In this document: positions 9,860 through 19,974 of the stretch, piece by piece
Layout of the letters: every line of letters starts with the position of its first letter
Numbering within the stretch: position 1 is the first letter of the stretch
Assembly: GCA_028819345.1 (NCBI GenBank)
Contig: JAPPLW010000099.1
Location: 210,931-274,930, forward strand
Length of the DNA: 64,000 bases
Source: a bacterium
Lineage (GTDB): Bacteria; Actinomycetota; Acidimicrobiia; Spongiisociales; ZC4RG35
Direction: 5' to 3'
Translations under genes and position numbers: made by a program
Notes under the pieces: generated by a model
Told to the model about the DNA's origin: nothing
The model's input: only the letters and a program-made list of their open reading frames with translations
Database searches by the model: none

Positions 9860-10735
9860 ATGCCTTTCTCGATTCTCGCCCAGGAGGACCAGCCTGAAGA
9901 CGTAACGCAGTTGATCGATCACGTCGGGTGGTACGAGTGGATCCTGGCCTTCCTGGTCGTCCTGGCGGCGCTCATCGGCGGTCGCCTGATCCGACGGGCG
10001 TTGAGCCGGGGATTGGCCAAGACCGCCGTTCCCCCGTTTGCCGCCATCGTCTTGGGAAAGGCGGTGGTCTATGTGGCCGTGGTGCTGGGGTTGTACTTCG
10101 CCCTCACCATCCTGCGACTGCAGGTCGGCCCGCTGATCGGCGCTCTGGGCCTGGCCGGCTTGGCTCTGGCATTCGCCTTCCAGGACATCCTGGAGAACTT
10201 CATCGCCGGGTTGCTGATGCTGATGCGACGCCCCATCAAAGTGGGAGACGAGATGGAATCCAGCGGCTACAAGGGAGACGTGAACGACATGACTCTGCGG
10301 GCGGTGGCCATCGACACCTTCGACGGCGACCGGGTCTACATCCCCAACTCCATGGTTTGGAAGAACCCTCTCGTGAACTTCACGGAGACCCCTCTTCGCC
10401 GGACCACCCTGGTGGTGGGGGTGGCCTACCGCACGGACCTGGACCTTGCGCAGCAGGTGTTGCAGGATGCAATCAACAATGTCGATGGTGTGGTGATCCC
10501 ACCCCCGGCAACAGTCGAGTTCGTGGAATTCAACAATTCCTCCATCGACTTCTACGTGCGCTACTGGCACGCCTCGGACCGCCCAACTCTGTGGGCGGTG
10601 AGGGACCGGGCGGGACGAGCCATGAAGAAGGCGCTGGACGCGGCAGGCATCGAGATTCCCTTCCCGCAGCGGACTCTGTGGTTCCCCGAGGGCCTTGGTG
10701 ATCTCTCCGATCAGGCCGATCCCCCGTCTGACTGA
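9860..10735 (+). CDS. mechanosensitive ion channel (MscS family)
   Basis: ALGLAGLALAFAFQDILENFIAGLLMLMRRPIKVGDEME and VYIPNSMVWKNPLVNFTETPLRR motifs. Confidence 0.92.
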   Translation: MPFSILAQEDQPEDVTQLIDHVGWYEWILAFLVVLAALIGGRLIRRALSRGLAKTAVPPFAAIVLGKAVVYVAVVLGLYFALTILRLQVGPLIGALGLAGLALAFAFQDILENFIAGLLMLMRRPIKVGDEMESSGYKGDVNDMTLRAVAIDTFDGDRVYIPNSMVWKNPLVNFTETPLRRTTLVVGVAYRTDLDLAQQVLQDAINNVDGVVIPPPATVEFVEFNNSSIDFYVRYWHASDRPTLWAVRDRAGRAMKKALDAAGIEIPFPQRTLWFPEGLGDLSDQADPPSD

Positions 10736-10750
10736 ACACCTCGCTCGGCG

Positions 10751-12019
10751 GTGGCAAGTGTCCTGCGGGCCTTGCAAGCTGACCGGCCGCTCGTGACCGC
10801 CGAGAAAGGGCCATGGCGGCGGCGGAGAATCGGCGAGAAGGAAGTCATCGCCATGTTGGCAGCTATCAGCGCCATGACGGCGTTGGGGATCGACATGGCG
10901 CTTCCCGCCTTCGCTGACATCCGCCTCGGCCTGGGGCTCGCTGCCGACTCGCCCCGGGTGGCGCTCACGGTGACCCTCTATTTCCTGGGACTTGCCTGCG
11001 CTCAGTTGCTGTACGGCCCGTTCACCGATCGATTCGGCCGCAAGCCGGTGCTCTTCGCTGGCTTCGGCCTCTACGCTCTCGGCGCCCTGGGCTCGGCCCT
11101 GGCTCCGACATTCCCGGTCCTGATCGCCAGCAGATTCCTCTGGGGTGTCGGGGCCGCCGGCCCCCGGGCTCTTACGCTGGCCATCGGCCGCGACCTGTTC
11201 GACGGGGATCAACTGGCCCGCATCATGGCAGTGGTCGCCTCGGTGTTCATGGTGGTGCCGGCCCTTGCTCCGCTGCTTGGTCAGGCAGTGCTGAGCTTGA
11301 GTTCATGGCGTTGGGTCATGGCCGCCCCCGCGGGAGTGACATTGCTGTTGGCTGTGTGGCTCATCCGTCTCCCTGAGACCCTCCCTTCCCACCGGCGCCG
11401 GCCACTCACCCTCGGGCGCACCCGCCAGGCCATCGCCGCCGTCTTCGCCAGCAAGGTGACAACCGCCTCGGCCCTGGCGGTCATGTTCGACTTCGGCTCC
11501 TTCGCCGCATTTCTCGGAAGCATCCAACTCATTTTCGACGACGTCTACCACCGGGGTGACCAGTTCGCCTACTACTTCGCCGGGATGAGCCTGATCATGG
11601 GGGCGGTGATCTTCGCCGGGAGCCGGCAAGTCAAGAAAGTAGGGGCTGACCGGGTGATTATGGCGACCTTGCCGGCCGCGGTGGTCCTGTCGATTGCAAT
11701 GGCCCTGTGGTCCTGGCAAGCCGGAGGGCAACCGTCGTTCTTCATCTGGTTCGCCCTGATCACCGTGATCAATTCCCTCCGGACCCTGGCAAACCCCCTG
11801 ATCCAGGCCCAGGCGATGGAGCCGATGGGCGAACTGGCCGGAACGGCAGCGGCGGTGATAGGCACCATAACCATGGGAGGCGGGGCCATTCTCGCCAGCT
11901 TCGTCGACCGGGCCATCGCCGGCTCGGTCACGCCGCTGGTCATGTCCTACGCCGGCTACGGAATCATCGGCCTCGCCTTCGCCCTCTGGGCTCGCCGACA
12001 CCGATCCACCTCCATCTAG
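10751..12019 (+). CDS. MFS transporter, Bcr/CflA-type multidrug efflux
   Basis: GPFTDRFGRKPVLFAGFGLYALG, SRFLWGVGAAGPRALTLAIGRD; 12-TM pattern. Confidence 0.88.
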   Translation: MASVLRALQADRPLVTAEKGPWRRRRIGEKEVIAMLAAISAMTALGIDMALPAFADIRLGLGLAADSPRVALTVTLYFLGLACAQLLYGPFTDRFGRKPVLFAGFGLYALGALGSALAPTFPVLIASRFLWGVGAAGPRALTLAIGRDLFDGDQLARIMAVVASVFMVVPALAPLLGQAVLSLSSWRWVMAAPAGVTLLLAVWLIRLPETLPSHRRRPLTLGRTRQAIAAVFASKVTTASALAVMFDFGSFAAFLGSIQLIFDDVYHRGDQFAYYFAGMSLIMGAVIFAGSRQVKKVGADRVIMATLPAAVVLSIAMALWSWQAGGQPSFFIWFALITVINSLRTLANPLIQAQAMEPMGELAGTAAAVIGTITMGGGAILASFVDRAIAGSVTPLVMSYAGYGIIGLAFALWARRHRSTSI

Positions 12020-12066
12020 CCAACCCGGTCATTCTCAACGGGGAATATCTGCAGCCTTTTGTAGAG

Positions 12067-12116
12067 TTGATATATATAGACTAAGATTTCCTTATAGCAG
12101 GAAAGGTATATATCAA
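12067..12116 (+). promoter_or_regulatory. nested inverted repeats over clpB 5' UTR/RBS (candidate RNA thermometer or operator)
   Basis: TTGATATATA(12067-12076)...TATATATCAA(12107-12116), enclosing TTTCCT(12087-12092)-TATAGC-AGGAAA(12099-12104); AGGAAAGG is the best SD-like sequence before ATG 12120. Confidence 0.55.
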
Positions 12117-12119
12117 GAG

Positions 12120-14702
12120 ATGTCTGAGATTTTCGACCGACTCACCGCCAAAAGCCGCCAGGCCGTCGCCGATGCGGGCGCGCTCGCACGCCAACTGAGA
12201 AATCCCGAGATCACACCGGCACACCTGCTGGCGGCCCTGCTGAGCCAGACCGACGGATTGATGCTGCCCCTGGTGGATGCAGTAGGAGCACAGCCTGCCA
12301 TGCTCAAAGCCGATACCGAGGGACTCCTGGGCTCGCTACCCAGTTCGTACGGAGGCTCGGATCCGGTCCCCAGTCGGGAACTAACCAAGATCCTGGCGAG
12401 GGCAGACCAGGTCAGAGCCGAGTTCAAGGATGATTACCTGTCCGTGGAACACCTGTTGCTGGCCCTGGTCGAGGCCAAGGGAGCAGAGGGGGACGTTCTG
12501 CGCCGGCACGGGCTGGGGCGCCAAGCCATCCTCGAGGCTCTGACACAACTGCGCGGAGCGCACCGGATCACCAGCCCTGACCCGGACGCCACCTTCGGCG
12601 CGCTGGAGCGCTTCGGGCGGGACCTCACCGCCCTGGCCCACCGGCAGAAGCTGGACCCGGTGATTGGCCGGGACGACGAGATCCGGCGTGTCATCCAAGT
12701 GCTGTCCCGCCGCACCAAGAACAATCCGGTGCTGATCGGCGAACCTGGCGTGGGCAAGACCGCCATCGTGGAAGGACTGGCGCGGCGGATCGCCGACGGG
12801 GACGTGCCCGAGAGCCTCAAGACCAAGCGAATCATGGCCCTGGACATGGGAGCGATGGTGGCAGGCGCCAAGTACCGGGGTGAGTTCGAGGAGCGGCTGA
12901 AGGCTGTATTGACCGAGATCAGCGCATCCAACGGTGAGATCATCACCTTCATCGACGAGATGCACACCATCGTGGGGGCGGGCGCCGCCGAAGGGGCCAT
13001 GGACGCCTCCAACCTGCTCAAGCCGATGCTGGCCCGCGGGGAGCTGCACATGATCGGCGCCACCACCACCGACGAGCACCGCCTCCACATCGAGAAGGAC
13101 GCCGCTCTGGAACGGCGGTTCCAGCCCATCCTGGTGTCCGCTCCCTCGGTGACCGACTCGGTTGCCATCCTGCGAGGCTTGAAAGAGCGCTACGAGGTGC
13201 ACCACGGAGTGCATATCACTGACTCCGCCCTGGTGGCCGCCGCCACTCTCTCGGATCGCTACATAACCGGACGGCACCTTCCCGACAAGGCGATAGACCT
13301 CGTCGACGAAGCGGCCTCGCGCCTCCGCATCGAGATCGACTCGATGCCCGAGGAGATCGACAAGCTGACCCGCGTGGCCACCCGACTCGAGATCGAGCGT
13401 GAGGCGCTCCGGATGGAGTCGGACAGGAACGCCCGGACCCGACTCTCGGAACTGGAACAGCAACTGGCCGACCTCCGGGAGGACCTCGACGGCCTCACCG
13501 CCCGCTGGCAGCAGGAGAAGCAGGCCATAGCCTCCATCCACGGCATCAGGGAACAGATCGAGGAGGCAAGGGCCGAAGCCGAGGTGGCGGAGAGAAGGGG
13601 CGACCTCCACCGGGCGGCAGAACTCCGGTATGGCGTGCTGGCCGGTCTGGAGACCGAACTGGTTGAGAAGGAGGAGCACCTGGAGAAACTGGCAGCCAAC
13701 GGCCGGATGCTGTCGGAAGAGGTGACCGGGGAGAACATCGCCGAGGTTGTCTCCCACTGGACGGGAGTTCCGGTCGCCAGGATGCTGGAAGGCGAGGTGG
13801 CCAAGCTCATCAATCTCGAGAGCCACCTCCATGAGCGGGTGGTCGGACAGCACCAGGCCGTCCAGGCGATCTCCAACGCCGTCCGCCGCAGCCGGTCGGG
13901 CCTCTCCGACCCCAACCGGCCTGTCGGTTCGTTCCTGTTCCTGGGCCCGACCGGGGTCGGCAAGACCGAACTGGCCCGGGCCCTGGCCGACTTTCTCTTC
14001 GACGACGAGCGGGCCATGACTCGGATCGACATGTCCGAGTACTCCGAAAAGCACTCCGTCAGCCGTCTCATCGGGGCGCCTCCTGGTTACGTCGGATACG
14101 ACCAGGGCGGGCAACTCACCGAGGCGGTGCGCAGGCGTCCCTACACGGTGATCCTCTTGGACGAGGTGGAAAAGGCCCATCCCGAGATATTCAACACCCT
14201 GTTGCAGTTGCTGGACGACGGCCGGCTCACCGACGGCCAGGGTCGCACGGTCGACTTCACCAACTCGGTGCTGATCATGACCTCCAACCTGGGATCGGAG
14301 TTGATCGATCCCGGCCTGGGATCCGAGCTGATCGAGAGCCGGGTGATGGGAGCGGTGCGCGGTCACTTCCGGCCCGAGTTCCTGAACCGGGTTGACGAGA
14401 TAGTGGTGTTCGGACGATTGACCCGGCCCGAGTTGGCCCGGATAGTCGACCTGCAGTTGGGCAGGCTCCGGCGGAGACTGGCCGCACGCGGCCTGGGACT
14501 TCAGGTAACCGATGGCGTGAAGGAGATCCTGGCCGAGGAGGGATACGATCCTGCATACGGCGCGCGCCCCTTGAAGCGGGCGATCCAGCGCCGGCTGGCC
14601 GATCCCCTGGCCATCAGGTTGCTGGAAGGCGAGTGGCCGACCGATTCGACGGTGGAAGCCTATGCCGAGGGTGGCGCCGTCGGGTTCCGTCCGGCGGCGT
14701 GA
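12120..14702 (+). CDS. clpB: ATP-dependent chaperone ClpB
   Basis: Two Clp N repeats, [15 protein letters not shown] and [15 protein letters not shown] Walker A motifs, coiled-coil middle domain, [20 protein letters not shown]-terminus. Confidence 0.97.
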   Translation: MSEIFDRLTAKSRQAVADAGALARQLRNPEITPAHLLAALLSQTDGLMLPLVDAVGAQPAMLKADTEGLLGSLPSSYGGSDPVPSRELTKILARADQVRAEFKDDYLSVEHLLLALVEAKGAEGDVLRRHGLGRQAILEALTQLRGAHRITSPDPDATFGALERFGRDLTALAHRQKLDPVIGRDDEIRRVIQVLSRRTKNNPVLIGEPGVGKTAIVEGLARRIADGDVPESLKTKRIMALDMGAMVAGAKYRGEFEERLKAVLTEISASNGEIITFIDEMHTIVGAGAAEGAMDASNLLKPMLARGELHMIGATTTDEHRLHIEKDAALERRFQPILVSAPSVTDSVAILRGLKERYEVHHGVHITDSALVAAATLSDRYITGRHLPDKAIDLVDEAASRLRIEIDSMPEEIDKLTRVATRLEIEREALRMESDRNARTRLSELEQQLADLREDLDGLTARWQQEKQAIASIHGIREQIEEARAEAEVAERRGDLHRAAELRYGVLAGLETELVEKEEHLEKLAANGRMLSEEVTGENIAEVVSHWTGVPVARMLEGEVAKLINLESHLHERVVGQHQAVQAISNAVRRSRSGLSDPNRPVGSFLFLGPTGVGKTELARALADFLFDDERAMTRIDMSEYSEKHSVSRLIGAPPGYVGYDQGGQLTEAVRRRPYTVILLDEVEKAHPEIFNTLLQLLDDGRLTDGQGRTVDFTNSVLIMTSNLGSELIDPGLGSELIESRVMGAVRGHFRPEFLNRVDEIVVFGRLTRPELARIVDLQLGRLRRRLAARGLGLQVTDGVKEILAEEGYDPAYGARPLKRAIQRRLADPLAIRLLEGEWPTDSTVEAYAEGGAVGFRPAA

Positions 14703-14767
14703 AACCGAGCCTCCGGGCCGCCCAAACAAAGACATGACCGACCCCCGGGTCAGTACCCTCTAATTGG

Positions 14768-16516
14768 ATGGGCTCCCGGGAACACTGGTCGGATATGTGG
14801 ATAGGCCTGCGCCTAATGGTCGCGGGAGTGAAGCGCTACCCGCGCATGACGGTGATCGCCGTCATGGGAGCTATGACCTGGATGGTGGTCACCATCATCA
14901 GTCCCTACCTGCAGAAGTTGGTGGTTGACGACGCCGTAGAGGGAAACCAGCGGAACCTCCTGTTACCCCTGGTTCTCCTTGTGTTGCTGGTCGGGCTAAT
15001 GCGGGCCAGCAGCATCGCCTGGCGGCGCTGGAACGCCTTCAAGCTCTCTTACAGCTTCGAGGTGCATCTGCGCGGGCGCATCTTCTCCGCCATCCAACGG
15101 CTGGGATTCGACTATCACGACCACGCCTCGGCGGGAGAGTTGATGGCTCGATCCTCCACCGACGTAACCCAGGTGCGGTTGATCTTCATGATGCTCCCCA
15201 TCACCGTGGCCAACCTCATCACCATGGCGATGGTGGGAGTAATGGCGTTCGTGCTCGATCCGGTTCTGGGCATGGTGGCCGCCATCACCCTGCCGGCCAT
15301 GATCGTCTTTGCGGGGTTGTACTCCCGGCAGGCCATCGGCATCTCCTTTCAGGTCCAGCAGGCTCTTGCCGGGATGAGCAGGCTGACCCAGGAGGGGATT
15401 TCGGGGATTGCGGTGACGAAGGCTTTCGGTCGGGAGGCCAGGGAAGCTCGCAAGGCTCAGGGAGTGGCGACGGACATCTTCGACAAGTCCATGAGCCTGG
15501 CCCGCTTCCGGTCGGTGTACCTGCCCTGGCTGGAGTTGCTCCCCACCCTCACCACCCTGGGAGCGCTGTGGCTGGGTGGCCTCAGGGTGGCCAGCGGCGA
15601 GATGACCATCGGCGATCTGGTGGCCTTCACCCAGTATCTGGTGATCCTGTACTTCCCGCTCCGGATGACCGGTTGGTTCTTCGCCGAACTCCCCCGCGCC
15701 TCGGCCGCCGCGGCCCGGATAGTGCAACTGCTCCAGACCCCTCCATCGGTTACCAGCCCCGACGCTCCGCGTCCGTTGGGCCCCGGAGGCGGTGAGATCC
15801 GTTTCGACGGTGTCACCTTCTCCTATAACGGGGTGGAGGTGCTGTCGGACCTTGATTTGTCCATCCCGGCGGGAAGCAGCGTGGCCTTGTTCGGGGCCAC
15901 CGGCTGCGGCAAGACCACCCTGGCTCAACTCATCCCTCGGTTCTACGATCCCCAGGCCGGCAGCATCTCGGTCGACGGAACCGACATCCGCGAGCTTCAT
16001 CTGACCGATCTCCGCCGGGAGGTGGCGGTCGCTTTCGAGGAACCATTCCTCTTCTCGGCCACAATCGCCGAGAACATCGGGTTCGGGACCCCCCACGCCG
16101 AACGCTCCGAGATAGTGGCCGCCGCCCGGATCGCCGACGCCGACGAGTTCATCCGGAAGCTGCCCGAGGGATACGACACGGTGGTGGGCGAGCGGGGGAT
16201 AACCCTGTCCGGTGGCCAGCGCCAGCGCGTGGCCCTTGCCCGGGCCATCGTCGGCAACCCCCGCATCCTGATCCTGGACGACGCCACCTCGGCGGTGGAC
16301 GCCATCACCGAAGCCCACATCCATGCCGAGTTGGTGGAGATGATGAGGGGCCGCACCACCATCGTGATCGCCCACCGCACCTCCACCCTGCTGTTGGCCG
16401 ACCGGATCATCCTTCTGGAGGACGGAAAGGTCCTGGCCTTCGGAGAACACCAGGAACTCTGGGACAACGTGCCCCGCTACCGCCAACTTCTCGCCGAAGC
16501 CAGCCCGGCCCGCTGA
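14768..16516 (+). CDS. ABC exporter, TMD-NBD half transporter (degenerate-site partner)
   Basis: GATGCGKTT Walker A, LSGGQRQ signature, ILILDDATSAVD Walker B (D in place of catalytic E), Q-loop region VAFEEPFLF (E in place of Q). Confidence 0.92.
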   Translation: MGSREHWSDMWIGLRLMVAGVKRYPRMTVIAVMGAMTWMVVTIISPYLQKLVVDDAVEGNQRNLLLPLVLLVLLVGLMRASSIAWRRWNAFKLSYSFEVHLRGRIFSAIQRLGFDYHDHASAGELMARSSTDVTQVRLIFMMLPITVANLITMAMVGVMAFVLDPVLGMVAAITLPAMIVFAGLYSRQAIGISFQVQQALAGMSRLTQEGISGIAVTKAFGREAREARKAQGVATDIFDKSMSLARFRSVYLPWLELLPTLTTLGALWLGGLRVASGEMTIGDLVAFTQYLVILYFPLRMTGWFFAELPRASAAAARIVQLLQTPPSVTSPDAPRPLGPGGGEIRFDGVTFSYNGVEVLSDLDLSIPAGSSVALFGATGCGKTTLAQLIPRFYDPQAGSISVDGTDIRELHLTDLRREVAVAFEEPFLFSATIAENIGFGTPHAERSEIVAAARIADADEFIRKLPEGYDTVVGERGITLSGGQRQRVALARAIVGNPRILILDDATSAVDAITEAHIHAELVEMMRGRTTIVIAHRTSTLLLADRIILLEDGKVLAFGEHQELWDNVPRYRQLLAEASPAR

Positions 16517-18294
16517 TGTACTCCCGCTACGGATCCGCCGACCCGGTCCCCCACCGGATGAACCTCATCCGCCGGGCTGCCAAGTCCGCCCGGTACATGG
16601 CCCTCCCCGCCCTGGGCGCCGCCACCGCGGCCATAGTGTCCTCCATGTCCAGGGTGGCGGGGCCGCTGGTAATCCGAGAAGGGGTTGACAAGGGCATCGT
16701 TCCCCAAGACACCTCGGTGATCACCAACGTGGCTCTGATTTTCGGCGGCATCCTGGTCGCCCAGTACGTATCCACCCGCATCACCCTCTACATGGTGGCC
16801 TGGCTGGGCGAGAGGTTCATGATGGACCTTCGCAACCAGGTGTACTCCCACGTTCTGAGAATGGACATGGCCTTTTTCGGGAGGACCAAGACCGGGGTCT
16901 TGGTGTCCAGGCTCACCGCCGACATCGAGTCTCTCCAGGTCTTCGCCACCGAAGGCGTCATATCGGTGGTGGGAAGCACCTTGATGGTGACGGGGGTCTC
17001 CGTGGCCCTGTTCGTGATAGATCCGTTTCTCGCCATGATCGTGATGCTGCTCATGCCCATCCTGGTGGCTATCTCGATTCACTTCGGCCGCCGGTCGGGA
17101 CAGGCCTACCGGCAGGTACGCAGCCAGGTGGGAAGGGTGCTGGGCGCCCTCCAAGAGAACATTTCCGGAGTGAGGGAAGTCCAGGCCAATGCGCAGGAAC
17201 TTCGCCAGGAAGAGCGTTTCGGGGCGATAGACCAGACCTACTACCAGAAGGGCATGGCCGCCGCCAAGACCGTGGTCCGCTACTTCCCCCAGGTGGACAC
17301 GTTGCGGGTAGTCGGACTGGTCCTGGTCCTGTTAATCGGAGGGAACAGGGTGCTGGACGGGGAGATGAGCCTCGGGTCGATGATCGCCTTCCTGCTCTAC
17401 CTGAACTGGTTCTTCGAGCCCATCGTGCAACTCGCCAACATCTACAACCTCCTGCAGGGAGCGCTGGCCGCTCTCTACAAGCTTTACGGGTTGATGGACG
17501 AAGAGCCCGCGATTCAGGAGGCCCTCGAAACCACCCCTCTCGCCCCGGAGGTGGACGGCAGGATCCGGGTCGACAGGTTGACCTTCGGCTACAGCCCCGA
17601 CGAACCGATCATCACCGACCTGAACCTCTCCATTCCCTCCGGCCAGCGGGTGGCCGTGGTGGGCGCCACCGGATCGGGGAAGAGCACCCTGGTGAGACTG
17701 ATCGCGCGCTTCTACGACCCCCAGAACGGCGGGGTCTCCCTGGACGGGATCGATCTCAGGAAACTCAGCTTTGCCGACCTTCGCCGGGCCGTGGCGCTGG
17801 TGCCCCAAGAGGGATTCCTGTTCGAGGACTCCCTGCGGTTCAACCTGTCCTTCGGCCGGGGCGAGATGAGCGACGAGGAGGTGTGGGAAGCGTGCCGGGC
17901 AATGGGCATCGCCGAGTGGGTGGAGAGCCTGCCCGAGGGTCTGGACACGCCCATGCGGGAGAGGGGCAACCGGCTCTCTTCGGGAGAGCGCCAACTCGTC
18001 GCCCTTGCCCGGGCGCTGGCCGTCGATCCGGCGATAGTCATTCTCGATGAGGCCACGTCCAACCTTGATCCCGGAACGGAAAGCCAGATCGAGGACGCCC
18101 TCGAATCGCTGCTGGCGGGCCGTACCTCGATCGTCGTGGCTCACCGCCTTCGAACCGCCCGGCGGGCAGATCGCGTGCTGGTCATGGAAGGTGGCCGGGT
18201 GGTGGAGGACGGAACCTATGACGACCTGGCCGGCCGAGGCGGACATTTCGCCGAACTGATACACACCTGGGAGTCCTCCGAGCAGCGGGTGTGA
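16516..18294 (+). CDS. ABC exporter, TMD-NBD half transporter (canonical Walker B partner)
   Basis: GATGSGKST Walker A, LSSGERQ signature (divergent), AIVILDEATSNLD Walker B; immediately follows the previous half transporter. Confidence 0.92.
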   Translation: MYSRYGSADPVPHRMNLIRRAAKSARYMALPALGAATAAIVSSMSRVAGPLVIREGVDKGIVPQDTSVITNVALIFGGILVAQYVSTRITLYMVAWLGERFMMDLRNQVYSHVLRMDMAFFGRTKTGVLVSRLTADIESLQVFATEGVISVVGSTLMVTGVSVALFVIDPFLAMIVMLLMPILVAISIHFGRRSGQAYRQVRSQVGRVLGALQENISGVREVQANAQELRQEERFGAIDQTYYQKGMAAAKTVVRYFPQVDTLRVVGLVLVLLIGGNRVLDGEMSLGSMIAFLLYLNWFFEPIVQLANIYNLLQGALAALYKLYGLMDEEPAIQEALETTPLAPEVDGRIRVDRLTFGYSPDEPIITDLNLSIPSGQRVAVVGATGSGKSTLVRLIARFYDPQNGGVSLDGIDLRKLSFADLRRAVALVPQEGFLFEDSLRFNLSFGRGEMSDEEVWEACRAMGIAEWVESLPEGLDTPMRERGNRLSSGERQLVALARALAVDPAIVILDEATSNLDPGTESQIEDALESLLAGRTSIVVAHRLRTARRADRVLVMEGGRVVEDGTYDDLAGRGGHFAELIHTWESSEQRV

Positions 18295-18317
18295 CCAGGT
18301 GCGCCTTGTTCAGTCGA

Positions 18318-19097
18318 TCAGGACCTGGGGAAACGGGGAAACAGGGTCTCGGTGTGGCCATCGACCCCGATCACCTGGCCGCTGACATGGCGTCCTGAGG
18401 GGCCGGCCAGGTAGAGCACCAGGTCAGCGACTTCCTGGGGAGTGACGAAAGTTGCCATCGACGTGCCCTGGACATACATCGCATGGGCAACTTCGAGGCT
18501 GATCCCTTCGACCCGGGAGTGGGCGCCTATCACCCGGTCCACCCGTTGGCCTATGATCGAACCGGGCGCTATGGCGTTCACCCGGATGTTGTTCCGGCCC
18601 AACTCCATCGCCCAGGTCTTGGTCAACCCGACCACCCCGAACTTGGCCGCCACATAGGGTGAGCGGTTCGGCATCCCCATCCGTCCGGCCGTGGAGGTGA
18701 TGTTGATGATCGCTCCACCTCCCTGCGCCTTCATGGCGGGGACCACCCGGCGGGCGCAATAGAACTGTCCTGACAGGGCCGCCTCAACGCACTTGCGCCA
18801 CTCGGCGGGATCGATCTCCTCCACGGGCGCGGTCGGCCCCGCCGGCCCGGCGTTGTTCACCAGGATGTCGACTCCATCCGCGGCGATCGGATCCAGCCAG
18901 GCGGCCACCGCCTCGGCCTCAGCCACATCCACGGTCGCTCCCTGGAGATGGGAAGGAAGCGCCCCCACCGCCACAGGGTCGACATCGCATACGAAGGTGG
19001 TGGCGCCCGCTCCGGCCAATGTCTCGGCCACCACCAGTCCCAATCCGGCAGCTCCCCCCGTCACCACCGCCCGTTGGGAGTCCAGCCGGATGTCCAT
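18318..19097 (-). CDS. SDR family oxidoreductase (tandem paralog 1)
   Basis: VVTGGAAGLGL, LVNNAG, SPYVAAKFGVVGLTK motifs; internal Met start MDIRLDSQRAVVTGG. Confidence 0.88.
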   Translation of the reverse strand: MDIRLDSQRAVVTGGAAGLGLVVAETLAGAGATTFVCDVDPVAVGALPSHLQGATVDVAEAEAVAAWLDPIAADGVDILVNNAGPAGPTAPVEEIDPAEWRKCVEAALSGQFYCARRVVPAMKAQGGGAIINITSTAGRMGMPNRSPYVAAKFGVVGLTKTWAMELGRNNIRVNAIAPGSIIGQRVDRVIGAHSRVEGISLEVAHAMYVQGTSMATFVTPQEVADLVLYLAGPSGRHVSGQVIGVDGHTETLFPRFPRS

Positions 19098-19176
19098 AGG
19101 CCGCCAGGGTATCAGGGGCGTCACGGGAGGATCCCTCTCCCACCCGGGAATCTTCAAACGAAAGCTATCTAGCCAG

Positions 19177-19962
19177 TTACCTACTCCCGCCTAGGGAGCG
19201 GGGGTAGAGGGTCTCGCTATGCCCGTCCACTGCGATCACCTGGCCGCTGATGTGGCGGCCCGAGGGGCCGGCCAGGTAGAGCACCAGGTCGGCCACCTCC
19301 TGGGGATCGATCGACGTTCCCATGGAGTTGGCCTGGGTGGACATCGATTCGGCTTCTTCCACGCTGATGCCTTCAGTCTCGGCGCGCGCCGCGATCTGCC
19401 GTCTCCTTCTCTCGCCCCTGAGGGCGCCGGGTGCGATGGCGTTCACCCGGATGTTGTCACGGCCCAACTCCATCGCCCAAGTTTTGGTCAACCCGACCAC
19501 CCCGAACTTGGCCGCCACATAGGGTGAGCGATTCGGCATCCCCATGAACCCGGTGGTGGAAGTGATGTTGATGATCGCTCCACCTCCCTGGGTCTTCATG
19601 GCGGGAACCACGCGGCGGGCGCAATAGAACTGCCCCGACAGGGACACCTCCATACACCTACGCCACTCCGCGGGATCGATCTCCTCCACGGGAGCGGTGG
19701 GTCCCCCCGCTCCAGCCAGGTTCACCAGTACATCCACCCCTTCCGCCGCAATCGGATCAAGCCAAGCGGCCACCGCCTCGGCATCGGCCACGTCCACGAT
19801 GGCACCACGGAGACTTGCAGGGAGATCCCCGACTGCAACAGCGTCGATGTCACACACGAATGTGGTGGCGCCCGCTCCGGCCAATGCCTTGACCACCACC
19901 AGTCCCAAGCCACCCGCTCCCCCCGTCACCACCGCCCGTTGCGAATCCAAACGGATACCCAT
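19177..19962 (-). CDS. SDR family oxidoreductase (tandem paralog 2)
   Basis: VVTGGAGGLGL, LVNLAG, SPYVAAKFGVVGLTK; long blocks identical to the adjacent SDR. Confidence 0.88.
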   Translation of the reverse strand: MGIRLDSQRAVVTGGAGGLGLVVVKALAGAGATTFVCDIDAVAVGDLPASLRGAIVDVADAEAVAAWLDPIAAEGVDVLVNLAGAGGPTAPVEEIDPAEWRRCMEVSLSGQFYCARRVVPAMKTQGGGAIINITSTTGFMGMPNRSPYVAAKFGVVGLTKTWAMELGRDNIRVNAIAPGALRGERRRRQIAARAETEGISVEEAESMSTQANSMGTSIDPQEVADLVLYLAGPSGRHISGQVIAVDGHSETLYPRSLGGSR

Positions 19963-19974
19963 ACCGACAGCGTA

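Noticed and set aside
12381-14735. 784-aa minus-strand ORF antisense to clpB
   Set aside because: Shadow ORF typical of high-GC codon bias; low-complexity His/Gly/Gln-rich translation with no domain, fully antisense to an unmistakable ClpB.
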